A stretch of DNA of 64,000 nucleotides from the NCBI GenBank assembly GCA_002794775.1, contig NBAY01000035.1, positions 248,001 through 312,000 on the forward strand, given 5' to 3'. The notes below the pieces were generated by a model that saw nothing but the letters and a program-made list of their open reading frames with translations, did not search any database and was not told the DNA's origin. Source of the DNA: Porodaedalea pini. Lineage: Eukaryota > Basidiomycota > Agaricomycetes > Hymenochaetales > Hymenochaetaceae. Position numbers and translations under genes: made by a program. Positions 59,390-64,000 of the stretch are shown piece by piece (the first letter of the stretch is position 1; each line of letters begins with the position of its first letter).

Positions 59390-59504
59390 CTGACCTAGCC
59401 TGAGTACAGCATGTCCCGAGTCCCCGCTCGAGTATAGCACATCCCAGACAACAGTCAGCCGAGGCCTGCCCAGTCCAAGTCATCTCCTGGACTCCTGCCT
59501 AACA
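59390..59504 (+). repeat. 3' LTR of element F, right part
   Basis: Continues TGACCTAGCCTGAGTACAGC to CTAACA, then the target duplication TGATT. Confidence 0.9.
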
Positions 59505-59598
59505 TGATTAGTAGAGGGACAGACTCTAGCATGGCAAAATGTGTTCTCTATAGCCTTCACCTTCTGACTTCTATTTCCCGCCACAAAGCAGGTCTCTA

Positions 59599-60549
59599 AT
59601 GGAGCTTTACTTCTCGCGCTGCCATTTCTTCGAGATCACTTTCCACACACCCTGTGGAAAGAATGCACAAGGTGAATGCAACCCATTCAGAGAAGTCTAC
59701 CACATGTCCACAACAGTATGCAAGAACTCCATTTTCCCAGATGCAATGATAATCGAGTTCGTCAGAGTGGAGGACGAGGAGAAGCACTGTGTCATGGCTA
59801 CAATTGAGTGGTGCTGGCCTTCGCAGATTTCAGGTATCTTTGAGATCAATGGGAAGTGGTTCATGCTCAAGGACTTTATGAAGAGAAAGGAGAGTCTGCT
59901 TAGGTAGGTAAACTGTTAGGCAGGAGCCTGGGAGATAACTCAGACTGGGCAGGCCTCAGCTGACTGTCATCTGGGACGTGCTATACTCGAGCGGGACTCA
60001 GGACACGCTATACTCAGGCTAGGTTGTCATGGAGGTAAGAGGATTAATACAATATACTCTACTACAGGAGGGGGGCGCAGTCTCACCTAGGTTGTTGTGG
60101 AGGTAAGAGGAAAAGCAGAACAGGTGTTCAGATGCAATTCCTCTTCCTTATATATAGTGATCACCTTGTGAGAACCAGTTGCCGCATTGTCTATGATTAC
60201 ATAAAGGGAGTGGAATGGAATGAATGAAGGTCAGGTGCAAGGGAGTGTGGGAAATGATTGAAAAGATGGTTAAATATAATGAAAAGGGAGCGATTAAAGT
60301 AAAAGAAATGGTAAAGAGGAAAATAAAGGAAAAAGGAATTGTTCAAGTTCTAACATAAATGTACTGTTTATTATATTTGGTATTGACTAGCCTTTGAAAG
60401 CACTGGAACACATGTCATGGTCGATCACAAGCATTTCACCTGGTGTTTAGCGGTCTGCCATCCAGCTCAGGTCTGTCTGTCTCTCCTTCACCTTCATAGC
60501 CCATCCTCTGACTTCCATTTGATCGTGTAGTTGTTTGATACACAGAATC
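59599..60549 (+). pseudogene. DUF6593 gene copy 2, broken by LTR insertions
   Basis: Paralogue of the gene at 11233-11988. Exon 1 is 59599-59903 (305 nt, as in copy 1), starting MELYFSRCHFFEITFHTPCG; exon 2 is 60401-60470 (70 nt, as in copy 1), coding TGTHVMVDHKHFTW; exon 3 starts at 60531 (LFDTQN) and is cut after 19 nt by element L. Intron 1 carries solo LTR K; removing its 442 bp and the 5-bp duplication leaves 50 bp, the same as in copy 1. Exons 1 and 2 have no stop, so disablement came from the exon-3 insertion. By hand count exon 1 has about 7 CpG against about 34 in copy 1, so it has undergone the same CpG decay as the transposons. The rest of exon 3 is not in the window. Confidence 0.85.
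59914..60355 (-). repeat. Solo LTR K in intron 1 of DUF6593 copy 2 (442 bp)
   Basis: Chromovirus LTR in reverse orientation (TGTTAGG...TCTAACA), flanked by TAAAC (59909-59913) and TAAAT (60356-60360), a target duplication with one transition. No internal region remains. Confidence 0.88.
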
Positions 60550-60988
60550 TGTTAGGCAGGAGTCCGGGAGATGACTCAGACTGGGCAGGCCTCAGCTGAC
60601 TGTCATCTGGGATGTGCTATACTCGAGTGGGGGCTTGGGACATGCTATACTCAGGCTAGGTCGTCACAGAGGTAAGAGGATTAATACAATGTACTCTACT
60701 ACAGGAGGGGGGATGCAGTCTCACCTAGGTCGTCATGGAGGTAAGAGAAAAAGCAGAACAGGTGTTCAGATGCAATTCCTCTTCCTTATATACAGTGATC
60801 ACCTCATGAGAACCAGTTGCCCCATTGTCTGGGATTACATAAAGGGAGCGGAATGGATTGAATGAAGGTCATATGAAAGGAGTGTGGGAAATGATTGAAA
60901 AGATGATTAATTATAATGAAAAGGATTGATTAAAAGAAAAGAAAAGATAAAAGGAAAATAAAAGAAAGGAAAAGTTTGAGTCTTGACA
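60550..60988 (-). repeat. 3' LTR of element L (439 bp, minus strand)
   Basis: Begins (on +) TGTTAGGCAGGAG directly after the sixth codon of DUF6593 exon 3 and ends TCTTGACA before the C-run. Confidence 0.9.
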
Positions 60989-63170
60989 TTACCCCCCCCC
61001 CCCCTCAAGGTTGGGCATCCCGACCAACCAAGATCGCGGTCGTCTGGTTCAGTGTTGACAAAGAGTGGATGGAATTGTTGGCGAGGAATGTCAAGTTTTC
61101 GAGGAGTGCCTGGATGTTTTTGATAGAATTCAGTGATTGCCTCCTTGGTGTTCTCACCAAAATCCATTTCAGGCTGCCAAGTTGGTTCGTTGTACCCAAC
61201 CCATTTGACGAGGAATTGTAGTTTCCCTTGGTGCAGGCGTGAGTCTAGGACCTCCTCAATTTGGTACTCCTCCTCATTGTCAATGACATCAGGTGGTGGT
61301 GGTGGTGGCTGTTTCTGGCTTTCAAAGGATGGTTCAATGGCTGGCTTCAGCAGGGCCTCGTTGAAGACAGGGTGGACATTTTTCCATCGCTTAGGGAGCT
61401 TGAGCTTATATATGGTCACTCCTACTTTTTCAATGATGTCGAAGGGGCTGTACCACTTGTCGGCTAGCTTCTTCATTGGTGAATCTGTACTGATGTTTTG
61501 TCCATTGAGGAAGACCTTGTCTCTAGCTTTGTATTCCACTGAAGTTCCTGCCATCCGGTCATGGTAGCGCTTCATGTCCTCCGCTGCCTTGACCAAATTG
61601 TCCTTCGCAACGTGATGAGTCTCCTTGATGTGTTTCATGAATTCTTCTGCTGACATGTTAGCAGATGAAGTTTGTGTTGTATAGAAGCTCAGAGGATGAC
61701 ATCCTGTATTCGCATAGAAGGGAGACATTTTTGTCGCCGAGTGTTCATGGTTGTTGTATGCGAACTCTGTGAGGGGGAGCCAGTCCTTCCAGTCCAATTG
61801 CTGATAGTTAACAAAGAGCTGAAGGTACTGTTTGAGCTCTTGGTTAACATGTTCAGTCTGACCATCTGTCTGTGGGTGATATGCCATTGACAGATTACCC
61901 TCAATGTCCAGGAGCTTGTACAATTCCTTCATCATTGAGGCATCAAACTGCGTGCTGTGGTCATGGATGATTTTCTTGGGTAGACCATGTAACTGAAAGA
62001 CGTGATCCCGATACAGCTGCACCATGCCTTCTGCCAACAGTTTTGTTGTCGTAGGGATCACGTGCATCTGCTTCGAGAATCTGTCTACAAAGATGCAGAT
62101 GGCATTGTGTCCCTTCGAGTCTGGGAGCTCTCCAATGAGATCGACTGTGATGATCTCCCAAGGACCTTCAGGAATTGTGTTTGGATGGAGTGGTCTTGAT
62201 CTCAAGGCCCTCAGAGCTTTTGTTCATTGGCAGCAATCGCACCCTCAGACGTACATTCTGATGTCCAAGAACATTGAAGTCCACCAGAAGTCTCAACAGA
62301 CCAACTCCACTGTCTTTGATGCTCCTGGGTGTCCAGCCAGTACCGAGTCGTGACACTCCCGCAACACAGCCTCCTTCATTGTTGATGGTATGTACACCTT
62401 TCCCTTCATCTGCCACAACCTGTTGACCTCTGTCATACCTGTCGGCCTCTCTGACTTGTCCTGCACCTTCTGTGCATCACCCACTCATTCCAACACTTCA
62501 TCACATGATGTCCTCACCACTCCCCAGTTCAGCCACTTCTCCTTGATGAAGATGACCCCATCATTGTCATCCTTGCCCTTGTCGTAGCCTGCTTTGCATG
62601 ACAGCAGGTCCGCCTTGCCCATGGTCTTCCCCAACTTATGTTCGAGGTAGAAGTTGAACTCTTCAAGTTCTGTCCTCCAGCAAGCTTGTCGGTAGCTCAA
62701 CTTTTGCACTGACCTGAAGTATGTGAGGTTGGCATGGTCTGACCAGATCTCGATCTTATGATGGGCGCCGAGGAGGTACTGCCTCCATTCCTTGAGTGCT
62801 GAAACAATTGCGAGCATCTCCTTGTCGTAGATCTCGTAGTTTCATTCTGCCAGTAGGAGCGCCTCTGACCGGTAGGTGATCACCCTCCACTTGCCTTCCT
62901 GCTTCTGCAATAACACACCCCCAAGTGTGAAGTTCGATGAGTCCACCTCTACATGGAAAGGGCCCTCGTCATTGGCAATTGCCAGGACTGGAGGTGAGCT
63001 GAGACGATGCTTCAGCTCCTCAAACACTTCCTGCTGTTCGGTCTCCCATACCCAGCCCTTCTTTCCTGTCAGTGACATTAGTGGTTGGACTACCTTGCTG
63101 TAGTCTTTGATGAAACACCTTAGCCAGTTCCCCATTCTGAGGAACTTTTGGAGTTCCTTGAGGTTGTGAA
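60989..63170 (-). pseudogene. Pol fragment of element L (RT end to chromodomain)
   Basis: From the right: RT/RNase H linker (GNWLRCFIKDYSKVVQPL), RNase H (VEVDSSNFTLGG), then integrase and chromodomain in a long open frame 60907-62205 (VDLIGELPDSKGHN, LQFLVKWVGYNEPTWQPE), the longest uninterrupted integrase-chromodomain frame in the window. Stops at about 62839-62841 and 62482-62484 and near 62206-62290 separate the pieces. Confidence 0.85.
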
Positions 63171-63963
63171 AGGAAATTTTCGCACATTTGGAAACGCCGA
63201 TCAAGGCAGATCATCGTCGACCATACATGATTACGTGGTCACCTGATCTTGACGGATACTTGCCCAGGCAAAAATCCGTCAGTCACAGTCACGCTACACC
63301 GTCACACCTTGTGACATGGCACATAAACGTCAAGAAAACAAAGGACAACCAATGGAGGTTGATCCCCAATGCACCAAGTGCATGCTACTACAGAACGTAG
63401 CACAGAAGGTCCCAGAACTCCTGAAGACAATAGGATTAATGGACCAGGATGTCACATTATGAGCACACAAGTGGGAAGGCCAATCCCCATACTTTGAAAC
63501 AGGACAGGCAATCTACTATCGAGATGCCAAGACATATAAAGTCCACATCAGTAAAGAAGAACGTGGCATGGAGAACTACAAATGGGATACAGTCATCCAA
63601 TACAATAAGGAGCCACATGAAGAATGCAGGAACTGCAAGATGATGATACGAATACCTACCCCGAGTCCAGTACAAGGGAATGATGTACCAATACATATAA
63701 CAACAGCACTCAAGCACTGTTGGGCATACCTCAGGGACATAAAGCATCAAGGCACGATTATGCTATACGAATTCGAGCACGTGTCACGAAGACGAACATT
63801 CAAGATCACTCTAGCCTTAGGAGTACATGACCCACCGTTCACAATGGAGACATGTCTCGGCGGAGCAGCCTTAACACCGAGCGGACCTGACACTGAATGG
63901 CGATCCAAGAATAACCCATGGATCCACATGGTTATCCCCAATGGATTTGAATGGGAGGAATGA
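63171..63963 (+). other. Unrecognised sequence with an open frame (possible decayed gene)
   Basis: From about 63257 a + strand frame reads to TGA at 63961-63963 with one internal TGA (about 63460). The part from ATG 63568 is open for 131 codons (MENYKWDTVIQYNKEPHEEC..., ending IPNGFEWEE) and its composition is protein-like, with a CRNCKMM motif and a HVSRRRTFKITLALGVHDPPF stretch. No known family was recognised and no transposon enzyme motif is visible. The region abuts truncated element L, so it may be part of another mobile element or a gene fragment. Function unknown. Confidence 0.35.
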
Positions 63964-64000
63964 CCATCCGAGCGCAGCAATGCCACCCGATAGGCTATAC

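Larger units (their letters stand above)
51239..59504 (+). mobile_element. Chromovirus element F, carrying solo LTR J and repeat X copy 2
   Basis: 5' LTR 51239-51673; 3' LTR 57604-59504 interrupted by repeat X (57932-59389). Exact target duplication TGATT at 51234-51238 and 59505-59509. The leader is cut by solo LTR J. Without insertions it is about 6.3 kb. The most decayed chromovirus copy here. Confidence 0.92.
60550..63170 (-). mobile_element. Chromovirus element L, minus strand, truncated in RT
   Basis: 3' LTR (on minus) 60550-60988, polypurine tract as a C-run 60991-61004, then pol read leftward. Homology stops at about 63170 inside RT, upstream of the NLKELQKF motif, and is replaced by unrelated sequence, so the 5' LTR, gag, protease and most of RT are missing. 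No right-hand target duplication can be checked. Confidence 0.85.

Noticed and set aside
63188..63400. Alternative frame beginning near 63188
   Set aside because: It competes with the frame used for 63257-63963, ends quickly, and its start is not an ATG; neither is recognised, so only the longer one is listed.

Overview
The window is from a filamentous basidiomycete, most likely an agaricomycete. The signs are intron-dense genes with 48-80 bp GT-AG introns, CpG-rich coding sequence, an F-box protein and DUF6593-type proteins of the kind basidiomycetes carry, and Tf1/sushi-like chromovirus retrotransposons. No species can be named from the sequence alone.

Positions 1-12000 are a normal gene-dense segment: the 3' part of a secreted-type S9 dipeptidyl peptidase (DPP5-like, + strand), a small uncharacterised two-exon gene (- strand), an F-box gene (- strand), a 19-exon importin-beta/karyopherin of the importin-7/Nmd5/Sxm1 type (- strand), the ESCRT-II subunit SNF8/Vps22 (+ strand, sharing a short divergent promoter region with the importin) and a three-exon DUF6593 gene (+ strand). 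Exon borders were placed by hand from splice signals and reading frame; the importin exons sum to exactly 1047 codons.

Positions about 12280-63170 are almost entirely mobile DNA. A 548-bp hAT-like MITE is followed by a nest of about 6.25-kb Ty3/Gypsy chromoviruses that can be un-nested exactly using LTR pairs and 5-bp target duplications. Element 1 (13025-25571, TSD GCTCA) contains element 2 (15122-21397, TSD CTTGC). Element E (25719-49641) sits inside an older 1.45-kb repeat X and contains element G (26632-44306, TSD GCTAC). G in turn holds a non-autonomous gag-only element H (29126-34299) and the chromovirus I (36889-43151, TSD CCTTC). Element F (51239-59504, TSD TGATT) carries a solo LTR (52010-52496, TSD CTTCA) and a second copy of X inside its 3' LTR. 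Two minus-strand insertions (solo LTR 59914-60355 and truncated element L 60550-about 63170) lie in a second DUF6593 gene. With all insertions removed, the two DUF6593 genes were tandem neighbours about 0.85 kb apart; they are now about 47.6 kb apart and the second is broken.

The chromoviruses share three mechanistic signatures: an 11-nt complement between the predicted RNA 5' end and the primer-binding site (self-priming), a canonical GGGTTTT -1 frameshift heptamer at the gag-pol junction, and a C-terminal chromodomain. All copies are eroded by C-to-T/G-to-A changes at CpG, and most premature stops are TGA where sister copies have CGA. The last about 0.8 kb holds an unrecognised, possibly decayed reading frame.
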